Source of the DNA: Mucilaginibacter sp. MD40
GTDB lineage: Bacteria; Bacteroidota; Bacteroidia; Sphingobacteriales; Sphingobacteriaceae
Length of the DNA: 64,000 nt
Direction of reading: 5' to 3'
NCBI RefSeq assembly: GCF_002288635.1
Contig: NZ_NRSW01000001.1
Span: 781,079 to 845,078 of the forward strand
Part shown: piece by piece, positions 24,314 to 33,881 of the stretch
How positions within the stretch are numbered: the first letter of the stretch is position 1
Layout of the letters: each line of letters starts with the position of its first letter
Notes under the pieces: model-generated
Databases searched by the model: none
What the model was told of the DNA's origin: nothing
The model's input: only the letters and a program-made list of their open reading frames with translations
Program-made: the position numbers and the translations under genes

Positions 24314-26248
24314 TTATTTATAAGACCTTTGTGTTAACTTAACATTTTCAAATACCAGCTCTTCTTTATGCAGCTCTTCTTCCTGGTTTTCACCTTTAAA
24401 TTCCCATGCTGCAACAAACGCGTAGTTCTCGTCATCGCGAAGTGCTTCACCTTCTTCCGTTTGCGATTCGATACGGAAGTGGCCACCACATGATTCATTT
24501 CTCATCAACGCGTCGGTCACCATCAATTCGCCCAGCTCTATGAAATCCGCTACACGGCCTGCACGCTCAAGAGAAAGGTTCAACTCTTCGTTCTCACCTA
24601 CCACTACGGCGTTTTTCCAGAAATCAGCTTTCAGCTCTTTTATCATCGCTTTAGCTTTGGTTAAGCCTTCTTTTGAACGGGCCATACCACAATACTCCCA
24701 CATAATATGGCCAAGCTCGCGGTGGTACTCAACAACAGTTTTGTTTCCTTTAAGAGATAACAGTTTGTTCACGTTATCCAAAACATCCTGTTTGGTTTGC
24801 GCAAAGGCCGGGTGGTTTTTATCAACCGGTTTTGGACCAATGGTAGCCAGGTAATCGCCTAAAGTGTAAGGGATAACAAAGTATCCATCAGATAATCCCT
24901 GCATCAGCGCAGAGGCACCCAAACGGTTTGCACCATGGTCGCTAAAGTTACACTCGCCCAAAGCATATAAGCCCGGTACGTTGGTGCTCAGGTTATAATC
25001 AACCCAAAGGCCACCCATGGTATAGTGTACCGCCGGGTAAATACGCATTGGCTGTTTGTATGGGTTTTCATCAGTGATCTGATAGTACATGTCAAACAGG
25101 TTACCGTATTTGGCACGCACGGTATCTTCACCCATACGGCTAATGGCATCTGCAAAGTCCAGATAAACGGCAAAGCCTGATGTACCTACACCGCGGCCTT
25201 CATCAGCCATATCCTTAGCATTACGTGATGCCACATCGCGCGGAACAAGGTTACCGAAAGATGGATATTTACGCTCTAAGAAATAATCGCGATCTTCTTC
25301 CTTAACCTGTGATGCGGTGATCTCTTTGTTACGAAGTTTCTTAGCGATCTCTACGGTTTTAGGAGCCCATACACGGCCATCATTACGTAATGATTCAGAC
25401 ATCAGCGTAAGCTTGCTCTGGTGGTCGCCGGTAACCGGGATACAGGTTGGGTGAATTTGTGTGTAGCATGGATTAGCAAAGTAAGCACCACGTTTGTGTG
25501 CTCTCCATGCTGCTGTTACGTTTGAGCCAATGGCGTTGGTTGACAGGTAGAATACGTTACCGTAACCACCCGTACATAACAATACGGCATGTGCGGCATG
25601 CGTATCAATTGCACCTGTAACCAGGTTACGGGTAACAATACCTTTTGCATGGCCGTCTATCATCACCACGTCAAGCATCTCGTGACGAGTGTACATTTTT
25701 ACCTTGCCCAGGTTGATCTGGCGGTTAAGCGCCGAATAAGCACCTAAAAGCAATTGCTGTCCGGTTTGGCCGCGGGCATAGAAGGTACGTGATACCTGCG
25801 CGCCACCAAATGAACGGTTATCCAACAAACCACCGTACTCACGGGCAAAAGGTACACCCTGTGCAACGCACTGGTCAATAATATTTACCGAGTTTTCTGC
25901 CAAACGGTGAACGTTGGCTTCGCGTGCACGGTAGTCGCCACCTTTAATGGTGTCGTAAAATAAACGGTAAACGCTGTCACCATCATTCTGATAGTTTTTA
26001 GCGGCGTTGATACCACCCTGTGCAGCAATTGAGTGTGCACGGCGTGGACTATCCTGAAAACAGAAAGCGGTTACGTTGTAACCCAATTCGGCCAATGAAG
26101 CAGCAGCTGATGCGCCTGCCAAACCGGTACCAACCACAATAACGTTGTATTTACGCTTGTTGGCAGGGTTAACCAGCTTTAAGTTAAATTTATGCTTGCT
26201 CCATTTTTCGGCTAATGGCCCTTGCGGAATGTTAGCATTTAAACTCAT
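24314..26248 (-). CDS. sdhA: succinate dehydrogenase/fumarate reductase flavoprotein subunit
   Basis: These 644 residues start from the ATG at 26248; a start 27 bases upstream is possible. FAD binding is seen in [20 protein letters not shown], and covalent flavinylation is expected at the His of [16 protein letters not shown]. The active-site blocks [26 protein letters not shown] and the Arg of [14 protein letters not shown] are intact. It is the length of flavoproteins from the two-haem b558-type complex found in Bacteroidota. Confidence 0.96.
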   Translation of the reverse strand: MSLNANIPQGPLAEKWSKHKFNLKLVNPANKRKYNVIVVGTGLAGASAAASLAELGYNVTAFCFQDSPRRAHSIAAQGGINAAKNYQNDGDSVYRLFYDTIKGGDYRAREANVHRLAENSVNIIDQCVAQGVPFAREYGGLLDNRSFGGAQVSRTFYARGQTGQQLLLGAYSALNRQINLGKVKMYTRHEMLDVVMIDGHAKGIVTRNLVTGAIDTHAAHAVLLCTGGYGNVFYLSTNAIGSNVTAAWRAHKRGAYFANPCYTQIHPTCIPVTGDHQSKLTLMSESLRNDGRVWAPKTVEIAKKLRNKEITASQVKEEDRDYFLERKYPSFGNLVPRDVASRNAKDMADEGRGVGTSGFAVYLDFADAISRMGEDTVRAKYGNLFDMYYQITDENPYKQPMRIYPAVHYTMGGLWVDYNLSTNVPGLYALGECNFSDHGANRLGASALMQGLSDGYFVIPYTLGDYLATIGPKPVDKNHPAFAQTKQDVLDNVNKLLSLKGNKTVVEYHRELGHIMWEYCGMARSKEGLTKAKAMIKELKADFWKNAVVVGENEELNLSLERAGRVADFIELGELMVTDALMRNESCGGHFRIESQTEEGEALRDDENYAFVAAWEFKGENQEEELHKEELVFENVKLTQRSYK

Positions 26249-26304
26249 TTCTTTGTATTTAGAGCGGATATTCAAGATAGACTTGTTTCGTCTATATTGA
26301 ACTA

Positions 26305-26360
26305 TCCTTTTGTTTCTATTTAGTTTACTAAGTCTTGGTCCCTGATTCTTATATCCTGAA
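26305..26360. repeat. word repeat between sdhC and sdhA
   Basis: On the minus strand the words GATTCAGGATATAAGAATCAGGG and ACCAAGACTTAG occur in the 113-base gap. GATTC...GAATC can pair. The words differ from those of the sdhA-sdhB gap. Confidence 0.45.
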
Positions 26361-26361
26361 T

Positions 26362-27147
26362 CTATTTACCCAAACTTTGGAAATAATAAACAATTGGCAT
26401 CAAGGCAAACAGCAACGGTATGATAACCGCGAAAAGCCACGTACCGATAAATGATACAATGCCATCATATTTCTTGTGCACCCAGCCCAGCGTTTTAAAC
26501 GCGCTTTGGAAACCATGCAGTAAGTGGAATGATACAGCAAACATGGCAATTACATAAAATACCACATACCATAAATGGCTAAAGCTCCATTGTATACGTG
26601 AGTGCAGGTCTTTTACGCGAACAATCTCCACGTTGTTCTCAACCGAGATCGAGCGTTCAAATGTTGGGACTTCCGGCTTGTATTCAGAAACTGTTGTTTC
26701 GTTAGTTGCCAGGTTGGTTCGGTACTCTTTAAAAGGAAGGATATCCTTGTATTTGTACGTGAACCAAAAATCGCCCATGTGAATAACGATGAACAATAAA
26801 AGAATTGAACCCAACAAGCCCATGTTTTTTGACGACCATGAGGTTGGAGATTTTGTAGTTACAGCATAACCCACCGGCCTCGCCCTGCGATTTTTAATAG
26901 TAAGCACCAATGCATACACAGAGTGCAGGATGATAAAGAAATAGAGGATGTATGCAATAACCTCTATCGGCGGGAAATGCGTTAAGAAGTTAGCATAGCT
27001 GTTAAATGCAAAACCATCATCGTGTTTAAACAACAGCAGGTTACCACCCACGTGTACGATGAGGAAGGTACATAAAAACAAGCCTGTTAAAGCCATAATC
27101 AGCTTTTTTCCCAGTGAGGAGTTAAAGGTTTGTTTAAATTCGCTCAT
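26362..27147 (-). CDS. sdhC: succinate dehydrogenase cytochrome b558 subunit
   Basis: This 261-residue di-haem membrane anchor has about five helices. Likely haem ligands are His residues in [41 protein letters not shown] and [12 protein letters not shown] periplasmic loop of about 60 residues lies between helices 3 and 4. This single-polypeptide anchor replaces SdhC plus SdhD. It leads sdhCAB, with a TACTTTTG element 23 bases upstream. Confidence 0.94.
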   Translation of the reverse strand: MSEFKQTFNSSLGKKLIMALTGLFLCTFLIVHVGGNLLLFKHDDGFAFNSYANFLTHFPPIEVIAYILYFFIILHSVYALVLTIKNRRARPVGYAVTTKSPTSWSSKNMGLLGSILLLFIVIHMGDFWFTYKYKDILPFKEYRTNLATNETTVSEYKPEVPTFERSISVENNVEIVRVKDLHSRIQWSFSHLWYVVFYVIAMFAVSFHLLHGFQSAFKTLGWVHKKYDGIVSFIGTWLFAVIIPLLFALMPIVYYFQSLGK

Positions 27148-27170
27148 TATTATTTGATTTATATTTTTCG

Positions 27171-27178
27171 CAAAAGTA
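27171..27178 (-). promoter_or_regulatory. -7 element TACTTTTG of the sdhCAB operon
   Basis: An exact TAnnTTTG match on the minus strand, 23 bases before the sdhC ATG. No well-placed TTTG -33 box is seen. Confidence 0.55.
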
Positions 27179-27339
27179 TCTATTAAAAGCCAAAAGATAT
27201 AAATGGTTTCGGCTTAAAGGAGGGATAATAACTATTTAGAAACAATCTAATTTAGTCATACAAGAGTAAGTAAAGGTTATTTATCAACACATCTATTAAT
27301 ATTTATTAATTTCGGTCGTCCTTTCACAATGTATTATAT

Positions 27340-28470
27340 ATGAAACGTATTTTACCCTTTTTAGCAGGCCTTTTATTAGCATCGTGCAACAGCAATCCAA
27401 AGCTTAGCCTAAGCCTGAGCAACAGCGATATCAGTAGTGGAAAGATGATGCTTACACAGTATAACGAAACCGTGCTCACACAACCTGTTAAAGATGGCAA
27501 GGCCAGCATTGAGCAACCATTGCAGAGCCCGGGCTATTACGATATAGTGCTTATTGATGATACCAAACCGTTAAACAGCCAAAAGAAGTTTACACTGTAC
27601 CTTGAGAATACGAATTACCTGATAGAGCCGCAAAACAACAACTACCCAAAAGTGATGAGCGGTTCTAAAACACAGCAGCAACTTACCGACTATTACCAGT
27701 TACAAAACCAGATGGCCGGGAAACTGGATGCAAAAATAGACTCGATGACTAAATACCTGGAAAGCCAGGAAGTAAAAAACATGCCGCCTAAACAGCGTGC
27801 CGCATTGTATGAAAAAACAAGAAAGCTGCAAACAGAACGGCGTAAACTGGAGCCAGAGATACTAACCAATTATTTAGAAGCCCACCCAAACAGCCTTGCC
27901 GCATCGCACATACTTGCAGAGCAGTATCTGGATGAATATGCCAGTCAGTACGCTGCTGTTTACGCCCGGCTTAGCGACTCTGCCAAAAACACCGACGATG
28001 GCATTAAAGTAGGCAATAAAGTTGCGGTACTTGTAAAACTGCTGCCGGGAGCTACCGCGGCAGATATAAAGGGGCAAACTCCTGATGGCAAAGCTTTTAA
28101 CCACCATGATATAAAAGCCAAAGTAATATTGGTTGAGTTTTGGAAAAGCGGCAGCGTGGTGGCTAACCAAAACCATGCTAAAATGTCTAACGGGCTCATT
28201 ATAACCCCTCGCGACAGGGAGCAATTTGCTACTGTTAGTGTTTCGTTGGATACCGATAAAGCTACCTGGTTAAAAAATGCGCCAAAAAGCACGGCAAAAT
28301 GGATACAGGTTACGGATCTGAAAGGAAACGCATCGCCCAATGTAGCTAACTGGAAAATAAAAGCGGTGCCTACCTACTTTTTGCTTGATGGTAACTGGAA
28401 GCTATTACAAGCCAACATTAACCTGATTGATGTGGACCAGGCTGTGCATGATTATTTGAATAAGAAGTAG
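27340..28470 (+). CDS. TlpA-like thioredoxin-fold lipoprotein lacking the redox cysteines
   Basis: These 376 residues have a lipoprotein signal MKRILPFLAGLLLASC with Cys16. Residues 20-110 form a DUF4369-like beta domain, about 115-185 a helical, lysine-rich linker, and 240-376 a TlpA/AhpC-like thioredoxin fold. The site where WCxxC should stand reads VEFWKSGSVVANQNH, so neither Cys is there, while the cis-Pro loop (KAVPTYFLLDGNWK) is kept. It probably binds rather than oxidises or reduces its partner. It stands alone, in divergent orientation to sdhC. Confidence 0.8.
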   Translation: MKRILPFLAGLLLASCNSNPKLSLSLSNSDISSGKMMLTQYNETVLTQPVKDGKASIEQPLQSPGYYDIVLIDDTKPLNSQKKFTLYLENTNYLIEPQNNNYPKVMSGSKTQQQLTDYYQLQNQMAGKLDAKIDSMTKYLESQEVKNMPPKQRAALYEKTRKLQTERRKLEPEILTNYLEAHPNSLAASHILAEQYLDEYASQYAAVYARLSDSAKNTDDGIKVGNKVAVLVKLLPGATAADIKGQTPDGKAFNHHDIKAKVILVEFWKSGSVVANQNHAKMSNGLIITPRDREQFATVSVSLDTDKATWLKNAPKSTAKWIQVTDLKGNASPNVANWKIKAVPTYFLLDGNWKLLQANINLIDVDQAVHDYLNKK

Positions 28471-28494
28471 GGTCTGTATACCCGTAAACAACGG

Positions 28495-29112
28495 TTACTT
28501 ATAATCAGCTATACTCAGTGTATTTGCACAAAAGCTGTATTCATGCTGTTGGTTCGAGCAAATAATGGTAAGGCGGCCTGCGCTGTATTGTTCAATTAAG
28601 CCCAGGTACCAGTCAATCCCCTGGTTATCCAGGTTGGCTGTGGGTTCGTCAAGCATCAGAATGGGGGTGTCGGCACAAAAAGCAAGCGCCAGCTTAAGGC
28701 GTTGTTTCATTCCGGAAGAGAAATAGCGGATAGCCTTATTGCGGCTGCCCTGTAAGTTCAGAATACCGGCCACGGCTTCTTTATCCATCCCCTGGCGATA
28801 GGGCTTAAACCTGAAATGAAAATCAATCATTTCATTCAGCGTAAAATCTTCTATTACTTCCAAATAAGGCGCGGCAAGGCTGAGGTAATTAAATATATCG
28901 CCCGGATCAATGTTTACAGTGCCGTTTGTATACTTAATTGTACCGGCAGATGGCACTAAGCTACCGTTGAGCACCTGTAGCAATGTAGATTTACCCGAAC
29001 CATTTGCCCCCAGTACCGCGTAACTGCCCGTCTTATCAAAAGTATAATCAATACCCCTGAATATCCATTCGCGGTTAAATCGCCGGCCTATGTTTTGGAG
29101 AGAAATCTGCAT
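28495..29112 (-). CDS. ABC transporter ATP-binding protein
   Basis: These 205 residues start from the ATG at 29112. Walker A is GANGSGKST, the signature is YFSSGMKQRLKLALA, and Walker B with D-loop is ILMLDEPTANLD. The H-loop region reads IICSNQQHEYSFC, a variant context for the switch His. The size resembles CcmA-type half-transporter ATPases, but no permease is adjacent. It follows lpxA by 45 bases in the same direction, a gap that carries a word repeat. Confidence 0.88.
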   Translation of the reverse strand: MQISLQNIGRRFNREWIFRGIDYTFDKTGSYAVLGANGSGKSTLLQVLNGSLVPSAGTIKYTNGTVNIDPGDIFNYLSLAAPYLEVIEDFTLNEMIDFHFRFKPYRQGMDKEAVAGILNLQGSRNKAIRYFSSGMKQRLKLALAFCADTPILMLDEPTANLDNQGIDWYLGLIEQYSAGRLTIICSNQQHEYSFCANTLSIADYK

Positions 29113-29117
29113 TTTTT

Positions 29118-29150
29118 GACCATGTACCATGGACTATAGACCATGGTCAT
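29118..29150. repeat. palindromic ACCATGG word repeat
   Basis: GACCATGtACCATGG, ACTATAG and ACCATGGTCATG follow in series. GACCATG at 29118-29124 pairs with CATGGTC at 29142-29148. It lies between lpxA and the ABC ATPase gene. Confidence 0.55.
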
Positions 29151-29157
29151 GTTTTAA

Positions 29158-29943
29158 TTATACCGTGCTGAAACCTTTCATGATACCTCGTTGTGAGTTC
29201 TGCACGAAATTCACAATCTCGTCACGCTCAACGGTTGGGTTAAACTGGGCCTCAATAATATCAAGAGCTTTGGTGATATTGTATTTTTTAAGGAAAATGA
29301 TACGGTATATTTCTTGTATCTCGTTAATGGTTTCCGCGGAAAACCCTCTTCGGCGCAGCCCTACAGAGTTGATACCAATGTAAGATAAGGGTTCGCGGCC
29401 GGCCTTGGTGAACGGTGGAACATCCTTACGCACCAGAGAACCGCCGGAAATCATGCTGTGCGCGCCAATTTCGACAAACTGATGTACTGCCGAGGTGCCG
29501 CCGATAAAAGCATAATCATACACGTTGATATGGCCTGCCAACTGCACAGAATTGGCAATAATCACATTATCGCCTATTACACAATCGTGCGCTACGTGTA
29601 CATAGGCCATTAACAAGCAATTGCTGCCAATGGTGGTGGTATTTTTATCCAGCGCGGTACCACGGTTTAGCGTTACGCACTCACGAATGACCGTATTGTC
29701 GCCAATAGTTACGGTGCTGGGCTCACCCTTATACTTAAGGTCTTGCGGCGGAGCTGAAACTACGGCACCAGGAAATATGCGGCAGTTCTTACCAATACGC
29801 GCCCCATCCATAATTACCGAGTTTGACCCTATCCAGGTACCTTCACCCACTTCTACATCTTTATGGATGGTTACAAAGGGCTCAATCACTACGTTATCCG
29901 CGATTTTGGCCTGTGGGTGTATATAAGCTAAAGGCTGTATCAT
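29158..29943 (-). CDS. lpxA: acyl-ACP--UDP-N-acetylglucosamine O-acyltransferase
   Basis: The first step of lipid A synthesis puts a 3-hydroxyacyl chain on O3 of UDP-GlcNAc. The 261 residues show a left-handed beta-helix of hexapeptide repeats at 1-185. The catalytic His lies in MAYVHVAHDCVIGDN, and YIGINSVGLRRRGFS is typical of LpxA. A helical C-terminal domain follows. Two bases separate it from lpxC/fabZ. Confidence 0.96.
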   Translation of the reverse strand: MIQPLAYIHPQAKIADNVVIEPFVTIHKDVEVGEGTWIGSNSVIMDGARIGKNCRIFPGAVVSAPPQDLKYKGEPSTVTIGDNTVIRECVTLNRGTALDKNTTTIGSNCLLMAYVHVAHDCVIGDNVIIANSVQLAGHINVYDYAFIGGTSAVHQFVEIGAHSMISGGSLVRKDVPPFTKAGREPLSYIGINSVGLRRRGFSAETINEIQEIYRIIFLKKYNITKALDIIEAQFNPTVERDEIVNFVQNSQRGIMKGFSTV

Positions 29944-29945
29944 AT

Positions 29946-31343
29946 TTACTTGTATTTAACTATTTGTGCCATTAGCTCGGCTTCAACCACAATTTTCTCA
30001 CCTACCATACCAATACCTTTCATTTGGGCAATACCCCTTCTGATAGGCGCGATCAGGTCACAACGGAATATTAACGTATCTCCCGGCAAAACCTTATCCT
30101 TAAACCTTGCATTTTCTATCTTAAGGAAAAGCGTCAACCAGTTTTCGGGGTCGGGTACGGTATTCAGCACCAGTATGCCACCGGTTTGGGCCATGGCCTC
30201 AATCTGCAAAACGCCCGGCATTACCGGTGCGCCCGGGAAGTGGCCAACAAAGAATGGCTCGTTCATGGTAACGGCTTTTAAACCAACCACATGCGTTTTT
30301 GTGAGTTCCAATATCTTGTCAACCAACAATAACGGCGGGCGGTGCGGTAATATTTCCATTATCTGCACCGTATCGTAAACCGGTTTCATGTTTGGGTCAT
30401 AAACCTTAACATGCTTGCGGCTACGCTCTTTCTTGATGAGCGCTTTTATCTTTTTAGCAAACGCCACGTTGGCTGCGTGGCCGGGCCGGGCCGCCATAAT
30501 GTGGCCTTTTAACGGAACACCAACCAATGCCAGGTCGCCTATCATATCCAGCAATTTATGGCGTGCAGGCTCGTTCTGGTGGCGCAACTCAATATTATTC
30601 AGGATACCCTGCGGCGCAACGTTGATGTCTTTGCGGTTAAATAATTTGGCCAGGTGGCTCAATTCTTCCTGGTCAACGTCTTTATCCACCACAACAATGG
30701 CATTGTTCAGGTCTCCACCTTTGATCAGATCGTGCTTAACCAGCATTTCCAGTTCATGTAAAAAGCAAAAAGTACGGCTTGACGCGATCTCTTTTTTAAA
30801 CTCTTTAAGAGAAGATATGGTCGCGTGCTGACTGCCTAATACCTGCGAGTTATAATCAACCATACAGGTAAAACGATAATCATCGTCTAAAGGCATGGCC
30901 ACCATGTCAACCTTGCGGTCAGGTTCAGAGTAATGAATATTATAAGGAATATGATAGTATTCGCGGTCGGCGTCCTGCTCAACTGTACCGGTTTCTTCTA
31001 TTGCGGTAATAAACTGTATAGAACTGCCATCCATAATGGGCGTTTCCTGTGCATCCATATCAATCAGCACATTATCTATCTCCAAACCCACCAAAGCTGC
31101 TAATACGTGCTCAACCGTGCTCACGCTGGCACCATTTTGAGTAAGCGTAGTGCCGCGCGACGTGTCAGTCACGTTATCACAGTCGGCATCAATTACCGGT
31201 TGGCCGGGGAGGTCAACCCGGCGAAATTTGTACCCATGCTTTTCCGGTGCGGGGTTAAAGGTCATGGTGACATTTTGGCCGGTATGCAGTCCAACACCGG
31301 AAATAGATACCGGCGCTTTGATAGTTCTCTGTTTTACGTTCAT
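29946..31343 (-). CDS. lpxC/fabZ: bifunctional UDP-3-O-acyl-GlcNAc deacetylase / 3-hydroxyacyl-ACP dehydratase
   Basis: In these 465 residues, LpxC (about 1-300) has zinc ligands in STVEHVLAAL and GHIMAARPGHAANVAFA plus the general acid His, and it commits the pathway to lipid A. FabZ (about 325-465) shows ILPHRPPLLLVDKI and NEPFFVGHFPGAPVMPGVL with the catalytic His and Glu, and makes trans-2-enoyl-ACP for fatty acids. The fusion joins two enzymes competing for 3-hydroxyacyl-ACP and is a known trait of Bacteroidota. Confidence 0.97.
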   Translation of the reverse strand: MNVKQRTIKAPVSISGVGLHTGQNVTMTFNPAPEKHGYKFRRVDLPGQPVIDADCDNVTDTSRGTTLTQNGASVSTVEHVLAALVGLEIDNVLIDMDAQETPIMDGSSIQFITAIEETGTVEQDADREYYHIPYNIHYSEPDRKVDMVAMPLDDDYRFTCMVDYNSQVLGSQHATISSLKEFKKEIASSRTFCFLHELEMLVKHDLIKGGDLNNAIVVVDKDVDQEELSHLAKLFNRKDINVAPQGILNNIELRHQNEPARHKLLDMIGDLALVGVPLKGHIMAARPGHAANVAFAKKIKALIKKERSRKHVKVYDPNMKPVYDTVQIMEILPHRPPLLLVDKILELTKTHVVGLKAVTMNEPFFVGHFPGAPVMPGVLQIEAMAQTGGILVLNTVPDPENWLTLFLKIENARFKDKVLPGDTLIFRCDLIAPIRRGIAQMKGIGMVGEKIVVEAELMAQIVKYK

Positions 31344-31350
31344 TTTATAT

Positions 31351-31378
31351 TGCTCATTCGTTCATTGGTTCATTACAT
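31351..31378. repeat. TTCATT word repeat between lpxD and lpxC/fabZ
   Basis: CTCATTCG, TTCATTGG and TTCATTAC follow one another with an 8-base period in a 63-base gap. Confidence 0.5.
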
Positions 31379-31406
31379 TATCGGTGTAAATACCGGTAAG
31401 CCTGAA

Positions 31407-32450
31407 TCACTGAACATCCTTTTTTAAGTCTTTTATAATATTTTCCAGTTCACGTACGCGCTGCTCCAATTCAGGCAGTCGCCTTACATTAACATGGGCG
31501 CGAAGGTAATCTTTATAAGGCAGATGCGGAGAGCCTCCCCATTGTTTATCAATAACTTTAATAGAGCTATTAACCCCGGTTTGCGCACCAAACTGGCTGC
31601 CATCGGCTATGTTCAGGTGTCCTGCGAAACCTACCTGGCCACCAATAACTACCCTTGAACCAATTTTAGTGCTGCCGGAAATACCCGATTGCGCTGCCAT
31701 CACCGTATGGCTGCCTATTTCAACATTATGGGCAATCATAACCAGGTTATCTATCTTGGCCCCTTTACGGATAACGGTTGAACCCATCGTGGCCCGGTCA
31801 ACAGTAGTGTTTGAGCCTATCTCCACGTTATCTTCGATAATTACATTACCAATTTGGGCAATTTTGGTGTAGCTACCATCTGGGTTGGGGGCAAACCCAA
31901 AGCCATCGCTGCCAATAACCGCACCCGAATGGATGGTAACATTATTGCCAATAACACAATCAAAATATACTACAACACCAGGGAATAAGGTAACATTATC
32001 GCCAAGCGTAACGTTATCCGCTATATAACAATTAGGATATATCTTACAGTTTTTACCGGCTTTAACATCCTGGCCTATGTAAGCGAACGCGCCAATGTAG
32101 GCATTGTCACCAATCTGTGCAGTTTTATGTATAAAACTGGGCTGCTCGATGCCTTCCTTGTATAATTTAAAGGTGTTATATTTTTCAAGCAGGAGCGTGA
32201 AGGCGCTGTATGCATTCTCTACCCGTATGAGGGTAGCTTTTACAGGAGCGGTTAACTGCTGGCTGTTATTTACAATAACAATAGAGGCATCTGTAGTATA
32301 CAGATATTGCTCGTATTTCAGGTTCGCTAAAAAAGAAAGTGAACCATTTTGGGCCTCCTCTATTTTCGCCAGCTGATTTACGGCAACTGTTTCGTCGCCC
32401 TCAACTGTCCCGTTTAGCAGCATGGCTATATCCTTGGCAGTAAATTGCAT
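31407..32450 (-). CDS. lpxD: UDP-3-O-(3-hydroxyacyl)glucosamine N-acyltransferase
   Basis: These 347 residues contain an N-terminal uridine-binding domain (about 1-95) and a long hexapeptide beta-helix (100-310). The catalytic His is likely the one in DNLVMIAHNVEIGSHTVMAAQ; GSDGFGFAPNPDGSYTKIAQ is the LpxD-specific loop. It has a C-terminal coiled helix (LPELEQRVRELENIIKDL). It is the first gene of lpxD-lpxC/fabZ-lpxA, with a full promoter directly at its start codon. Confidence 0.96.
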   Translation of the reverse strand: MQFTAKDIAMLLNGTVEGDETVAVNQLAKIEEAQNGSLSFLANLKYEQYLYTTDASIVIVNNSQQLTAPVKATLIRVENAYSAFTLLLEKYNTFKLYKEGIEQPSFIHKTAQIGDNAYIGAFAYIGQDVKAGKNCKIYPNCYIADNVTLGDNVTLFPGVVVYFDCVIGNNVTIHSGAVIGSDGFGFAPNPDGSYTKIAQIGNVIIEDNVEIGSNTTVDRATMGSTVIRKGAKIDNLVMIAHNVEIGSHTVMAAQSGISGSTKIGSRVVIGGQVGFAGHLNIADGSQFGAQTGVNSSIKVIDKQWGGSPHLPYKDYLRAHVNVRRLPELEQRVRELENIIKDLKKDVQ

Positions 32451-32454
32451 CGTA

Positions 32455-32485
32455 CAAAGTTATATGTTAATACTAAAGCAACAAA
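32455..32485 (-). promoter_or_regulatory. full-consensus promoter 4 bases before the lpxD ATG
   Basis: On the minus strand TTTG (32482-32485), 19 bases, TAACTTTG (32455-32462), then TACG and the ATG. Spacing and both boxes match the Bacteroidota consensus, so transcription should begin at or next to the start codon. Confidence 0.75.
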
Positions 32486-32502
32486 TTATTAAGTTTTAGC
32501 CT

Positions 32503-33738
32503 TTATACGTTCAAAGCCAGTTCTTTGGTGTAACAGAGTATATGTTTTTTTACGGTTTTTGACAAAGCTTCCAAATTGGAGTTATCGCTTGCGAGCGTAA
32601 TATCAATTACACTACCGTCTTTTTTTAAGATATGTATGCTGCCGTCGCCTTTATTGTAGGCGTTATTTCTGATACTGTCAGTAAATACAAAGTAAGAGGC
32701 ATCATGCTCATTAAGGCCATATTGCTGCTGTGCTTTATGCTTAAGTTCCTCTACCCATACGCTGTCTGGGTTTTCGGACGTAATGTCTACATGGTACAGC
32801 CTGCGATTAATAAAATTATGGCAAAGCGTAGCCAGCACCCAGTCGGTACTACCAGCCCATATTTTTACGGCGGCCATCACATCCGTATCATCAAGCAGCG
32901 CAAAAACCTTTAAATGCTCCGGGTTAGCCATAAACTCCTTGCGATCAATCTCGGTATTCAGGAAATAAGCCAGGGCAGGGGTAAGCGGAAAGCGTGTACC
33001 AGCCAGCGCCAGTTCACGCGCCCGGCAAAATATTTTACATAACAATTGCTCGGCGGCTATAACCGTTTTATGAAGATATACCTGCCAGTACATTAAACGG
33101 CGGGCGATAAGGAATTTCTCTATAGAATATATGCCCTTTTCTTCTACAACCACCATATCGTTCTTAACCGTCAGCATCTTAATGATACGGTCTGAGCTGA
33201 TGACACCTTCAGATACGCCGGTAAAAAAACTGTCGCGGTTAAGGTAATCCATCCTGTCCATATCCAACTGACTGCTTACCAGTTGGTGCAGAAACTTTTT
33301 ATGATACTCGCCCCTGAAAATGCTAATGGCCAGATCAAGTTTGCCATTAAACTCCTGGTTGAGCTTATCCATCAGCATTATGGAAATATCCTCATGGCTT
33401 ATCTCTTCTACAATAGTATGTTCCAGCGCATGCGAAAATGGCCCGTGGCCTATATCGTGCAGTAATATGGCTATGATCAACCCTTCTTTTTCTTCAGGGC
33501 TGATATCTGTGCCTTTGTTGCATAGGGTTTCAATAGCCAGGCCCATCAAGTGCATGGCACCGAGGGCATGATGAAAACGCGTATGTAAAGCACCTGGATA
33601 AACTAAATGGGTCATGCCCACCTGTTTAATATAGCGTAAACGCTGGAAGTATGGATGATCTATCAGGTCGTAAACCAGTTCTGTCGGGATGCTGATGAAC
33701 CCGTAAACCGGGTCATTTATGATTTTCTTCTTATTCAA
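32503..33738 (-). CDS. HD-domain phosphohydrolase, dGTPase-like
   Basis: This 411-residue metal-dependent phosphohydrolase carries the HD signature in TRFHHALGAMHLMG, ILLHDIGHGPFSHALEH and LDMDRMDYLNRDSFFTGV, which matches the Bacteroidota HD family near lpxD. The best start is the TTG at 33738, giving MNKKKIINDPVYGFI; no ATG is near, and a second TTG at 33762 overlaps a CACCTTTG -7-like element. The substrate is not established; dNTPs are possible. It is head-to-head with porX. Confidence 0.88.
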   Translation of the reverse strand: MNKKKIINDPVYGFISIPTELVYDLIDHPYFQRLRYIKQVGMTHLVYPGALHTRFHHALGAMHLMGLAIETLCNKGTDISPEEKEGLIIAILLHDIGHGPFSHALEHTIVEEISHEDISIMLMDKLNQEFNGKLDLAISIFRGEYHKKFLHQLVSSQLDMDRMDYLNRDSFFTGVSEGVISSDRIIKMLTVKNDMVVVEEKGIYSIEKFLIARRLMYWQVYLHKTVIAAEQLLCKIFCRARELALAGTRFPLTPALAYFLNTEIDRKEFMANPEHLKVFALLDDTDVMAAVKIWAGSTDWVLATLCHNFINRRLYHVDITSENPDSVWVEELKHKAQQQYGLNEHDASYFVFTDSIRNNAYNKGDGSIHILKKDGSVIDITLASDNSNLEALSKTVKKHILCYTKELALNV

Positions 33739-33881
33739 AAGCAATACGTATTCTACCTGCAAAGGTGCCTAAATATGACAAAACAAGCACGTAGTATTTG
33801 TTAATAAATGTTAATGCTTTGTATATTTTTACAACAAAACATACAACCTAAAAGTTATTAGGGGATAAAAATAGAGATAAT

